Source of the DNA: JACKCB01 sp964452775
GTDB lineage: Bacteria; Chloroflexota; Anaerolineae; Promineifilales; Promineifilaceae
Direction: 5' to 3'
DNA: 46,758 nucleotides
Assembly (NCBI GenBank): GCA_964452775.1
Contig: CAYVQP010000031.1
Coordinates: 1 to 46,758 of the forward strand
Shown: positions 39,546 through 46,758 of the stretch, piece after piece
Numbering within the stretch: the stretch's first letter is position 1
How the letters are laid out: each line of letters opens with the position of its first letter
Program-made: the position numbers and the translations under genes
The notes under the pieces: generated by a model
Database searches by the model: none
What the model saw: the letters and a program-made list of their open reading frames with translations, nothing else
What the model was told of the DNA's origin: nothing

Positions 39546-41315
39546 GCCGGCTATACAGTCGACGGCCATGCCTTTCTGGGCGACCCGGAAGCTCCGGTCT
39601 TGATGGAAGAGTATTCCGACTTCCAGTGCCCATTTTGCTCACGCTTCTACGATCAGTCGATGCCTTCCATCCTGGAGAACCAGATTGCCGCCGGCGAAGT
39701 TGTGTTGGTCTACTATGACTTCCCGCTGACCAGCATCCATCCACAGGCTTTCGCCGCCAGCCACGCGGCTCGCTGCGCCGGCGAGGAGGGCGTTCTCGCC
39801 TTCTGGGATATGCACGACCAGCTTTTCAGCAATGCGGAAAACTGGTCTGGACAATCCAATGCAACCGAACTCTTCACTGGATATGCGGCTGAGATCGGCA
39901 TTGACACGGAGGCGTTCGCCGAATGCATGCAGAGCAACCGGCACGAGGAGAGCATTCAGGCAGACATGGATGACGCCATCACACGCGGCGTAACCAGCAC
40001 ACCTAGCTTCTTTTTCAATAACTCGTTGTTGGCCGGCGCCCAGCCAATTTCGGTGTTTGATCAGGCCATTGCCACCGTCCTGAGCGGCGAGAGCTTGGCC
40101 GCAGAGGATACTCAGCCCGCCGCGCAACAACCCGCTGTTGCGCCGACGCCGGCCGTAATCAGCGAAGATTTTGCGGCGGTAATGGGTTCGCCGGAGGCGC
40201 CCATTACGATTGTGGAATACACAGATTACCAATGCCCATACTGTCTCCGGCACGCCACCGAGACGTTGCCCAGCATCATCAGCAACCTGGTAGACGCCGG
40301 TCGCGTGCGCTACGTGCTGAAGGACTTCCCGTTGGACAGCATCCACCCGGACGCGCGTTTTGCCGCGGTGGCAGCCCGCTGCGCCGGCGAGCAGGATGCC
40401 TATTGGGAGATGCATGACGAGCTGTTCTTCCGCCAGCAGGAATGGGCCGGACAGGGCGAGCAAGCGTCCACTGTCTACTCCGCGATTGCCGAAGAGCTGG
40501 GCCTCGACATCGGCGAATTTAACGCTTGCCTGAGTAGCGGCCGGCATGACGCGGCCATCGAAGCAAACGCGCAAGAAGGTTCCCGGCTGGGTGTAACCGG
40601 CACACCCTCCTTCTTCATCTCCGGCTATCCGATTCGCGGCGCCCAGCCTTATGACCTGTTTGAATATGCGGTCGGGCTTGCCGAAGAAGGCACGCTGGCC
40701 GACGCATACGAGCAGCCAGCCCAGGAACAGGCGCAGGCCACTCCGGCAGCGCCGCCTGAGCCCATTGATGTCCCGATTGAGAACGCAGTTTTCTCGCTGG
40801 GCGATCCCAACGCCCCGGTTGTCATTGTGGAATACACTGACTTCCAATGTCCGTTCTGCAGCCGGCATTTCCAGCAGACCCTGCCACAAATCATTTCGGA
40901 GTACGTAGAAACCGGGCAGGTGCTCTATGTCTTCAAGGATTTCCCATTGACCAGCATTCACCCCCAGGCGCCTGCCGCTGCGGAGGCCGCGCGCTGCGCC
41001 GCCGACCAGGGTGAGTACCTGGCCATGCACGATATGCTCTTTGCCCGGCAGGCTGATTGGAGCGGCCAGGAGAACACCACGGAGATCTTCACCAACTATG
41101 CGGATGAGATCGGTCTCGATACGGAGGCATTTACGTCCTGCATGGAAAGTCACCGCTTTCAGGACGCGGTAATGGCAGACCTTGAAGAAGGTAGCCGGTT
41201 CGGAGTCCGCGGCACGCCGGCCTTCTTCCTAAATGGCCTTCCCCTCTCCGGGGCACATCCCTTCTCCGTGTTCCAACAAGCGGTCAGCCAGCTAACGGCG
41301 GCCGAAGGCCAGTAA
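39546..41315 (+). CDS. Triple DsbA-like thioredoxin-fold protein (5' end in gap)
   Basis: The frame is open from the edge of the gap (AGYTVDGHAFLGDPEAP), so the start lies in the missing bases. Three DsbA/Thioredoxin_4-type domains follow one another, each opening with G(D/S)PxAPV/I and a CPxC site: FQCPFC (Cys codons at 39627 and 39636), YQCPYC (40233, 40242) and FQCPFC (40848, 40857). Each later has HPQA/HPDA, ARCA, a third Cys (ECMQS, ACLSS, SCMES) and the cis-Pro loop GTP/STP. Domains are joined by Ala/Pro/Gln-rich linkers. Most DsbA proteins have one domain. It probably works outside the membrane in disulphide exchange. The next gene starts 22 bases after its stop. Confidence 0.85.
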   Translation, partial: AGYTVDGHAFLGDPEAPVLMEEYSDFQCPFCSRFYDQSMPSILENQIAAGEVVLVYYDFPLTSIHPQAFAASHAARCAGEEGVLAFWDMHDQLFSNAENWSGQSNATELFTGYAAEIGIDTEAFAECMQSNRHEESIQADMDDAITRGVTSTPSFFFNNSLLAGAQPISVFDQAIATVLSGESLAAEDTQPAAQQPAVAPTPAVISEDFAAVMGSPEAPITIVEYTDYQCPYCLRHATETLPSIISNLVDAGRVRYVLKDFPLDSIHPDARFAAVAARCAGEQDAYWEMHDELFFRQQEWAGQGEQASTVYSAIAEELGLDIGEFNACLSSGRHDAAIEANAQEGSRLGVTGTPSFFISGYPIRGAQPYDLFEYAVGLAEEGTLADAYEQPAQEQAQATPAAPPEPIDVPIENAVFSLGDPNAPVVIVEYTDFQCPFCSRHFQQTLPQIISEYVETGQVLYVFKDFPLTSIHPQAPAAAEAARCAADQGEYLAMHDMLFARQADWSGQENTTEIFTNYADEIGLDTEAFTSCMESHRFQDAVMADLEEGSRFGVRGTPAFFLNGLPLSGAHPFSVFQQAVSQLTAAEGQ

Positions 41316-41336
41316 AGAACCGGCTGCCCGCAGAAG

Positions 41337-42314
41337 GTGCGCCGGCGCCCTTCCCTCGTCCTCGTGCAGCTCAAGCTCGACAGGCTTCTAGTCCAACTTC
41401 AGAGCGATAGCCCGGAAGTTGGGAACGCCTGGCGACGGCTTTTTGCCGGCTGGTCAAGTGCAGAGGCCGAGACGTCCGGCGAGGGCGTTACCCCATTTGA
41501 CCTTCAATTAGCGCCAGAGTTGCCGGAACCACCTGAACCGGTTCCGAACTTTCGCCATCCAGACGGCCTGCTGAAGGTGTACTTCGTATCCCACGGGGAG
41601 ACGATTTTGCGTTTTCCCGGCGCGGCTCAGGTGCGCCTGGATATTCATTCATTGGGCGCTCCGATTCAAGGCCATATTACGGAACTGGGGTTACGCCGGG
41701 AGCAGTTGGAAGATATCACCCTGACCTGTTTGGCTCCCCGTCTCCGGCGCATGGGTAGTTATTTGGTCCATGCAGCGGCGCTCGCCCGGCCGGACGAGGC
41801 GATCCTCCTGGTGGGTCCCTCCGGCAGCGGAAAGACCACCACCGCCCTCAATCTGGCGCTCAACGGCTGGCAACTCCTGGCCAACGACGCGACCCTGTTG
41901 ACCACGCGGAACGATGATGTGTCGGCGCTGGCCACGCCCGGCGATATCCGGTCGCGGCCCGGCGCACTCGATTATCTACCGTCTTCGAGCGCCCTGGAAC
42001 CACTCAGAGAACATAGCGGGCAGGCGACGATTGTGACTCGCGAAGGCGCCTTTGGCGTGGATGCCGGCGCACACGCAGCGGTTCGCCGTATCTATTTCCT
42101 GCGTGTGGTGGACGAGAATCGTAGCAGCCTGATACCTGAGCAGCCAGCAGTTGCCCTGGCCAGACTGTGCGAGCAGAGCGTCGACCGCTGGGATGCGCCG
42201 GCGCTGGCTGCTCATTTGGATTTCTTCCAGCGCCTGTGCCGCCAGGCAAGCAGCTATCTCTTAGAGCTGGGTAGGGATACTACCCAGCTCTCAGATCTGA
42301 TTGCCGCCGGTTGA
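41337..42314 (+). CDS. HprK-like P-loop protein
   Basis: This 325-residue protein starts at GTG. The second half carries Walker A, GPSGSGKTTTALNLALNGWQ, preceded by LVHAAALARPDEAILLV and followed by LLANDATLL. The same arrangement is seen in the kinase at 22701 (LLHAAGLI, GPSGAGKTTTTR, ILSDDLVIL). The two are therefore likely paralogues, of the HPr-kinase/PEP-carboxykinase-like group that lacks an HPr-binding domain. The Asp-Asp after the P-loop is Asn-Asp here. No PqqD or peptide gene lies beside it; its neighbour is the triple-DsbA protein. Its substrate is unknown. The 3' end contains a strong hairpin at 42263. Confidence 0.72.
   Translation: MRRRPSLVLVQLKLDRLLVQLQSDSPEVGNAWRRLFAGWSSAEAETSGEGVTPFDLQLAPELPEPPEPVPNFRHPDGLLKVYFVSHGETILRFPGAAQVRLDIHSLGAPIQGHITELGLRREQLEDITLTCLAPRLRRMGSYLVHAAALARPDEAILLVGPSGSGKTTTALNLALNGWQLLANDATLLTTRNDDVSALATPGDIRSRPGALDYLPSSSALEPLREHSGQATIVTREGAFGVDAGAHAAVRRIYFLRVVDENRSSLIPEQPAVALARLCEQSVDRWDAPALAAHLDFFQRLCRQASSYLLELGRDTTQLSDLIAAG
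42263..42291. promoter_or_regulatory. Perfect 12-bp hairpin at the end of the HprK-like gene
   Basis: AGAGCTGGGTAG (42263-42274), the loop GGATA, and CTACCCAGCTCT (42280-42291). It lies inside the last codons of the HprK-like gene, 34 bases from the stop of the convergent inositol-phosphate synthase gene. There is no clear T-tract on either strand. It may block read-through between the two convergent genes. Confidence 0.4.
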
Positions 42315-42324
42315 CGCGATTGCG

Positions 42325-43407
42325 TTACAATGTGCCGGCGATATATTGCTCGGTCAAAGAGCGGGCCTCATCATCCGTATACTGCTGTGGCGGGGTCTTC
42401 ATGAAATAGGACGACGGCGAAGGCACGGCCCCTTTCAGCCCTCGGTCCAGCGCCAGCTTGGCGCAGCGCACCGCATCAATCATGACACCGGCTGAGTTCG
42501 GCGAATCCCACACTTCCAGCTTCAACTCCAGGTTCAGTGGCACATTGCCGAACGCCCGCCCTTCCATGCGGATGTGGCACCACTTTCGATCCGTCAGCCA
42601 GGGCACATAGTCGCTGGGGCCTACGTGCACGTCCTCAGCCGGCAGCTGGTACGGCAATTGGCTGGTCACGGCGTTGGTCTTGGAGATCTTCTTCGACTCC
42701 AGGCGCTCTCGCTCCAGCATGTTGTAGAAATCCATGTTGCCGCCGAAATTGAGCTGGTAAGTGCGATCGAGATGGATACCGCGATCCTTGAACAGGTTGG
42801 TGAGCACCCGGTGGACAATCGTGGCCCCCACCTGGCTCTTGACGTCGTCGCCGATCACCGGCAAGCTGCGCTGCTCGAACCGCCCACGCCAATATTCCGA
42901 GCTGGCAATGAATACCGGTATGCCGTTCACAAAGGCGCAGCCGGCGTCCAATATCTGTTCCACATACCACTTGGTCGCCATTTCTGAGCCAACCGGCATG
43001 AAGTTCACCACCACATCGGTGTGCGTATCCTTCAAAATGCCCAGGATATTGTCCGTTGGGCCCGGCGCCTTCGTGACGACCGTGCTGACGTACTTGCCCA
43101 GTCCGTCATGGGTCATGCCCCGCGAGACCGGCACGCCAAGATGCGGCACCTCAGCGAACTTGATCGTGTTATTGGGGTGCGCCCAGATCGCCTCGCTCAG
43201 GTCCTTGCCTACCTTGCCCTCCACCACGTCAAACGCCGCCGAGAACTCAATGTCGCGCACATGGTAGCCGCCTACGGTGGCATGCATCAGGCCGGGAATC
43301 TCGGCATCATCCGGCGCATCGCGATAGTAATGCACCCCTTGTACCAGTGATGAGGCGCAGTTCCCCACGCCTATGATCGCGACGCGAACCTTATTTTTCT
43401 TCGCCAT
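42325..43407 (-). CDS. ino1: Myo-inositol-1-phosphate synthase
   Basis: This 360-residue NAD-dependent enzyme converts glucose 6-phosphate to inositol 1-phosphate. It begins with the Rossmann motif VRVAIIGVGNCASSLVQG and continues with VVVNFMPVGSEMATKWY, GDDVKSQVGATIVHR, LNFGGNMDFYNM and LELKLEVWDSPNSAGVMIDA, which match the short actinobacterial/archaeal type. It provides inositol for lipids or solutes; the inositol-monophosphatase-family enzyme at 3477 could finish the pathway. A GGAG lies about 13 bases before the ATG, rather far. It is divergent from the gene at 43642, sharing a predicted two-way promoter. Confidence 0.93.
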   Translation of the reverse strand: MAKKNKVRVAIIGVGNCASSLVQGVHYYRDAPDDAEIPGLMHATVGGYHVRDIEFSAAFDVVEGKVGKDLSEAIWAHPNNTIKFAEVPHLGVPVSRGMTHDGLGKYVSTVVTKAPGPTDNILGILKDTHTDVVVNFMPVGSEMATKWYVEQILDAGCAFVNGIPVFIASSEYWRGRFEQRSLPVIGDDVKSQVGATIVHRVLTNLFKDRGIHLDRTYQLNFGGNMDFYNMLERERLESKKISKTNAVTSQLPYQLPAEDVHVGPSDYVPWLTDRKWCHIRMEGRAFGNVPLNLELKLEVWDSPNSAGVMIDAVRCAKLALDRGLKGAVPSPSSYFMKTPPQQYTDDEARSLTEQYIAGTL

Positions 43408-43497
43408 CTGAAAATCTTTACTCCTTCACAATTGTTAATCTGTCAGGTCTGCAACGCTACACGGATCTCCTCTTAAGGGCAGGAACAGGTATGGCCA

Positions 43498-43546
43498 TTA
43501 CCAGCTATCTGTGGGGGATTGTAATAGTAATTGCGAGCGTTTCTCA
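43498..43546. promoter_or_regulatory. Possible two-way promoter between ino1 and the phosphatase-family gene
   Basis: Plus strand: TTACCA (43498-43503), 16 bases, TGTAAT (43520-43525). Minus strand: CTGAGA (43546-43541), 17 bases, TACAAT (43523-43518). The two -10 boxes overlap in the symmetric ATTGTAAT. The -35 boxes match at only four of six positions, so support is moderate. Confidence 0.35.
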
Positions 43547-43641
43547 GAACTCGAGCGCATTATGCGCCAACTACCGGCTGAGGTCAAGCAACATTGCGCC
43601 GGGTAACTTGCCATTAAGCCGCCAATCACTAAGATCGGCCC

Positions 43642-45261
43642 ATGCAACCTCGCCTGATCATTGCCGGCCTGGATGGAGCAACCTGGGACGTATTGGACCC
43701 ATTGTTGGAAGCCGGCAGCCTGCCCACGCTGGCCGGTCTGATTGGCGCGGGCAGCAAGTACACCCTGCTCTCCACCATACCGCCTATCTCATCCGCGGCC
43801 TGGGTCACCATGGTGAGCGGGACCAATCCCGGCCGGCACGGTGTGTTCGACTTCCGCAATCTGAACCTGCGCCGCTATGACGCCCATGAGGAAAGCCTGG
43901 CTAACGCGCGCAGTTATACGACGCCGACGATCTTCGACTATCTGAGCCAGGCCGGCCTGTCCAGTGTGGCTTATGGCGTGCCCATGACCTACCCACCCTG
44001 GCCGATCAAGGGCGTCATGGTGGCCGGCTATCCCACACCCGATCATAGACGAGCGTATACCTACCCGCCGGAAATCGCCTCCCGCCTCGGCAAGCTTTAC
44101 ATGCATTCCCCCGACCAAATTGGGGCATCGTCGCCGGCCGAACAGAAGAACATCTATTTACGCTACATGCAGCAACTGACGTCGAATCTGCTGGAACTGG
44201 CCGCCGGCAAACCCGACCTGCTCATGTTTGTGAATGGCGCTACCGACGGCGCGCAACATCGTTTCTTCAAGTTCATCGCGCCGGACTTCCCCGGAGTCAC
44301 GGATCAACAGCGCGCGGCCGGCCGGGAGCTGCTGGCCGAGGTCATGATCGCCGCCGATCGCGAGTTGGGCCGGCTGTTGGGCGCTTTGGCGGACCCCGTA
44401 GATGTCCTGGTCATCTCCGATCACGGCGGTATGGCTCGTCCTGCTCAGTCGTTCAATATCAACGCCTGGCTGGCAAACGCCGGTTGGCTGGTGCGCCGCG
44501 ACCGGGCAGCAGACAGCGGCAGACGTCGCGCCCAGGCGATGGCAGAATGGGCAAAGCAGAGGCTGCCGGTCACCGAATGGGTAAAGAGCAGAGCGCCGGA
44601 TGGCATCAAGCGAAGGTTTACTACCCTGCGGGCAGGTTTGGGCAACATAGATTGGAGCAGGACCACCGCCTATCGCGTCAAGTTGAGCCATCCAATTGAG
44701 GGCATCCACCTGAACTTGCGAGGCCGGCAGCCGGAGGGAGCTATCGCAGAGGCGGATTATGCGCACACCCGGGAGCAGATCGTGAGCGCGCTCCGGCTTC
44801 GTCCAGAGGTAGACTGGGTCAGGCCCCGCGAAGAGGTCTACTCCGGACCGCATCTGGAAAACGCTCCGGATATCCTGGTAAGCCTGCAGCCGGCATTCGA
44901 TGGTGGGGCCGACTTGTATGAAGTCGTGACGCCGATACCCGCCGGCTGGCTGCAGAGCATCAGCGGCTATCACACCATGAGCGGCATCCTGGTGGCTTCC
45001 GGTCCAGCTTTCAAGGGCGGTCCATTGTCTCCGGCCGAACGCCCCACGCTACAGGATATTGCCCCAACTGTTCTACATCTACTAGGTTTGCCGGTTCCGG
45101 GCGATATGGACGGCCGGGTTCTTCAGGAACTGTTGGCAGACCCCTCGCCGGTGAGAATTGGCGAAAGCCTGGCCGACAGGGCGCCTGCCGAAGGTGCATT
45201 AAGCGCGGAAGAGGAAGCCGGCATCGTGGCTGCCCTGCGCGACCTGGGTTATATCGACTAA
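43642..45261 (+). CDS. Alkaline-phosphatase-superfamily (type I phosphodiesterase) protein
   Basis: This 539-residue metal-dependent hydrolase has the fold of nucleotide pyrophosphatase/phosphodiesterases. Signatures are LIIAGLDGATWDVLDPLL (metal Asp), PPISSAAWVTMVSGTNPGRH (nucleophile region, Ser here instead of the common Thr), VMFVNGATDGAQH, LVISDHGG (Asp-His metal ligands) and a late His in GYHTMSGILVASGP. There is no signal peptide, so it is probably cytoplasmic or loosely membrane-bound. Substrates in this superfamily include phosphoesters, phosphonates and sulphates. Its divergence from ino1 raises the possibility of inositol phosphate or phospholipid headgroup metabolism, which is inference only. 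Confidence 0.85.
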   Translation: MQPRLIIAGLDGATWDVLDPLLEAGSLPTLAGLIGAGSKYTLLSTIPPISSAAWVTMVSGTNPGRHGVFDFRNLNLRRYDAHEESLANARSYTTPTIFDYLSQAGLSSVAYGVPMTYPPWPIKGVMVAGYPTPDHRRAYTYPPEIASRLGKLYMHSPDQIGASSPAEQKNIYLRYMQQLTSNLLELAAGKPDLLMFVNGATDGAQHRFFKFIAPDFPGVTDQQRAAGRELLAEVMIAADRELGRLLGALADPVDVLVISDHGGMARPAQSFNINAWLANAGWLVRRDRAADSGRRRAQAMAEWAKQRLPVTEWVKSRAPDGIKRRFTTLRAGLGNIDWSRTTAYRVKLSHPIEGIHLNLRGRQPEGAIAEADYAHTREQIVSALRLRPEVDWVRPREEVYSGPHLENAPDILVSLQPAFDGGADLYEVVTPIPAGWLQSISGYHTMSGILVASGPAFKGGPLSPAERPTLQDIAPTVLHLLGLPVPGDMDGRVLQELLADPSPVRIGESLADRAPAEGALSAEEEAGIVAALRDLGYID

Positions 45262-45273
45262 GAGCCGGTGCCG

Positions 45274-45900
45274 CTACTTGCTGCCAGCGGCCTCCTCATC
45301 ACTCAAGCGCTCGAGCCAGAGCCAGGCTGATGGCCACGAAGATTCATTGGTCATGTCCGTCACACCAATGGCTTCCCGGATCAAGTGAAAGGCGCCGGCG
45401 TACAAATGTCGCGCCCGCTCAAGCGATATTCCTCTGGGCACATCACCGTCGCCGGATCCGGCCTCAATGGAAAGGCGCAGAAACCAAAGGAAGGTCGCTC
45501 CTGGCCTGAGTAGTCGCTTCAACTCAGTCCAGTAAGCGATTTGGGAGCCTTCATCCAGACTATGTCCGCAGCCGACATCAATCGCCAGGTCAAACGATCC
45601 TGTGAGAAAGCTCATGTCGGTAACCGAAGCAACGTGAAAGCCAACGCCGCCAACACCTGCCCCGCTTGCTCGCCGGCGGGCTTCGGCAATCGCCTCTTCG
45701 ACAAAGTCAACCGCATCCACCTGCCAGCCCGCGCCCGCCAGATAAATGGCAGAACGCCCATAGCCGCAGCCCAGGTCGAGCGCCCGGCCAAGGGGCAGGC
45801 CGGCTACCGTTTCCCTTACCTCCGGCGGCGGGAGCACGTCGTCCCAGGGGACAGCACCCTGGATATAACGCTCCCTCATCCGCTGCTGCAGGCTGTTCAC
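45274..45900 (-). CDS. Class I SAM-dependent methyltransferase
   Basis: This 208-residue protein starts at the GTG at 45900. The SAM-binding loop is GRALDLGCGYGRSAIYLA (motif I), followed by VDAVDFVEEAIAEARRRA (acidic residue binding the ribose) and SFDLAIDVGCGHSLDEGS (motif II region). It resembles small-molecule (thiopurine or tellurite-type) methyltransferases in overall length. The substrate is unknown. A perfect TATAAT ends just six bases before the GTG, so the mRNA is probably leaderless. It converges with the phosphatase-family gene. Confidence 0.85.
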   Translation of the reverse strand: MNSLQQRMRERYIQGAVPWDDVLPPPEVRETVAGLPLGRALDLGCGYGRSAIYLAGAGWQVDAVDFVEEAIAEARRRASGAGVGGVGFHVASVTDMSFLTGSFDLAIDVGCGHSLDEGSQIAYWTELKRLLRPGATFLWFLRLSIEAGSGDGDVPRGISLERARHLYAGAFHLIREAIGVTDMTNESSWPSAWLWLERLSDEEAAGSK

Positions 45901-45905
45901 ATGCC

Positions 45906-45912
45906 TATTATA
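45906..45912. promoter_or_regulatory. Symmetric -10 element serving both strands
   Basis: TATTATA gives TATTAT for the plus strand (45906-45911) and a perfect TATAAT for the minus strand (45912-45907). It lies between the divergent genes starting at 45900 (minus) and 45930 (plus). No good -35 box is seen on either side, so activity is uncertain. Confidence 0.4.
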
Positions 45913-45929
45913 GCGCTAGAATTGGCTTC

Positions 45930-46754
45930 ATGTATGAGCCGGGCCGCTTCTCCGGCACGCTGCGCCACATGCAAATCCATTGGCCGACCTTTGTCATCGG
46001 CTATGGAGGCGGCTTCGCGCTTTGTCTATTGACGATCTTCATCGCCTTTGGACAAGAATGGTGGGCGTTTATCCCTCCGGCGTTTGCAGTAATTCTCGTC
46101 CTGGCCTACTTCTTTTGCGCTTCGGTGTGGGCCAATTACATGCAATACGACGTTCGCCGGAACCGCGATCACCAGATTCTTTTTGATATGGGCCATCTTG
46201 CACCCACCGAGCGATTCGCCCACATCGGACTGGGAGCGCAGGACGTACCGATTGCCCTTAGCCGGCGCTTGACCAGTGGCCACTTGACCGTAGTAGACAT
46301 CTATAACCCCCAGCTGACGCCCGGGCCGACCATTACGCGCATGCGCAGTCTTTACGGCCCGCCGCCGAAGGACCCGCGAATTACATGGCTTGACGGCAGT
46401 TTCGACCTGCTGCCGTTGCCGGATGGTAGCGTCAGGGTAGTGACTATCAACCGGACTCTGAAACCAATGTGGCAGCGCGGCGACCAGCTATGCCTGCTAC
46501 AAGAGGTGCATCGAATTCTGGGTATTGGCGGCTTTCTGCTGCTTGCCGAACGAGCGCGTAGCGAAACAAACACCCTGGTGATGGGGCCGGCTGCCCTGCG
46601 CTTGCCCCCTGAAAAGTACTGGCGCACACTCCTTGTTGAAGCAGGCTTTGAAATCGTAGATGAACGTACCATTCACGGTCTGGTTCACTATTGGCGGGCG
46701 GAGAAACCCTTTCCCAGCTCCTTTGAGCGGCTGACCTTCGATTTTGGCATATGA
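45930..46754 (+). CDS. Membrane-anchored methyltransferase-like protein
   Basis: The ATG at 45930 gives 274 residues. The frame is open further upstream, but only within the antisense of the neighbouring methyltransferase. Two hydrophobic helices (FVIGYGGGFALCLLTIFIAF and FIPPAFAVILVLAYFFCASV) anchor the N-terminus. The C-terminal domain resembles class I methyltransferases: FAHIGLGAQDVPIALSRRLT replaces the glycine loop, followed by LTVVDIYNP, DLLPLPDGSVRVVTIN and LQEVHRILGIGGFLLLAERA, which match Methyltransf_11 strands. The glycine loop is weak, so it may bind SAM poorly or not at all. A membrane-lipid or quinone substrate would fit its location. Confidence 0.7.
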   Translation: MYEPGRFSGTLRHMQIHWPTFVIGYGGGFALCLLTIFIAFGQEWWAFIPPAFAVILVLAYFFCASVWANYMQYDVRRNRDHQILFDMGHLAPTERFAHIGLGAQDVPIALSRRLTSGHLTVVDIYNPQLTPGPTITRMRSLYGPPPKDPRITWLDGSFDLLPLPDGSVRVVTINRTLKPMWQRGDQLCLLQEVHRILGIGGFLLLAERARSETNTLVMGPAALRLPPEKYWRTLLVEAGFEIVDERTIHGLVHYWRAEKPFPSSFERLTFDFGI

Positions 46755-46758
46755 TCTT

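Noticed and set aside
39639..41153. A 504-codon open frame on the minus strand
   Set aside because: It is exactly antisense to the triple-DsbA gene and shows no domain or ribosome site. The open frame follows from the codon bias of the real gene.
44158..44973. A 271-codon minus-strand open frame
   Set aside because: It is antisense to the alkaline-phosphatase-superfamily gene, with no recognisable domain.
1..46758. tRNA, rRNA, tmRNA, RNase P RNA or CRISPR arrays
   Set aside because: I found no T-arm GGTTCGAATCC-like signature with matching stems, no rRNA-like block and no regularly spaced direct repeats.

Overview
The window is a GC-rich bacterial contig segment with two 100-N scaffold gaps (4780-4879 and 39445-39544), so it is probably a metagenome-derived assembly. 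The gene content points to the Chloroflexota (Anaerolineae/Caldilineae-like). Signs of this are TP-rich linkers on exported proteins, gingipain-like C25 peptidases with FnIII-like companions, a secreted protein ending in YLPVMVRP, an actinobacterial-type myo-inositol-1-phosphate synthase, and frequent GTG/TTG starts. This placement is inference from gene content; no 16S rRNA gene is present.

Layout. 1-3.35 kb: two sugar ABC permeases and their binding lipoprotein. 3.4-9.4 kb: an inositol-monophosphatase-family enzyme, then a serine-biosynthesis run (SerB-like phosphatase, class V aminotransferase, 3-phosphoglycerate dehydrogenase) and a class III aminotransferase. 9.4-13.2 kb: a propeller-like lipoprotein and two GT4 glycosyltransferases. 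13.2-19.2 kb, minus strand: the rpmH-rnpA-yidD-yidC-jag module, with a BamB-like lipoprotein inserted between yidD and yidC, preceded by murA and rdgB. 19.5-21.9 kb: DUF177, obg and nadD, then a convergent zinc-ribbon gene.

22.2-33.6 kb is the most unusual part. An HprK-like kinase, a PqqD protein, a radical SAM/SPASM enzyme and a 53-codon Cys-containing peptide with an excellent Shine-Dalgarno form a candidate RiPP operon. It is followed by two exceptionally long hairpins, a large exported C25 peptidase, a 112-bp inverted-repeat element (a relative lies near 1.7 kb), a soluble S26 peptidase with a Ser/His/Asp active site, a membrane-anchored FnIII/TP-rich surface protein, a second C25 peptidase, and a tyrosine-recombinase-fold protein that has lost most of its catalytic residues. 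I infer that these genes may make, cleave and display or export a modified peptide, but only the first four genes form a tight operon.

33.6-46.8 kb: a small hypothetical gene, mfd, pth, a membrane protein with an Ig-like domain, a triple-DsbA-domain protein, a second HprK-like ATP-binding protein, inositol-phosphate synthase divergent from an alkaline-phosphatase-superfamily protein, a methyltransferase and a membrane-anchored methyltransferase-like protein. No tRNA, rRNA, CRISPR array or IS transposase was recognised. Promoter and terminator calls were made by eye against sigma-70 and Rho-independent consensus patterns.
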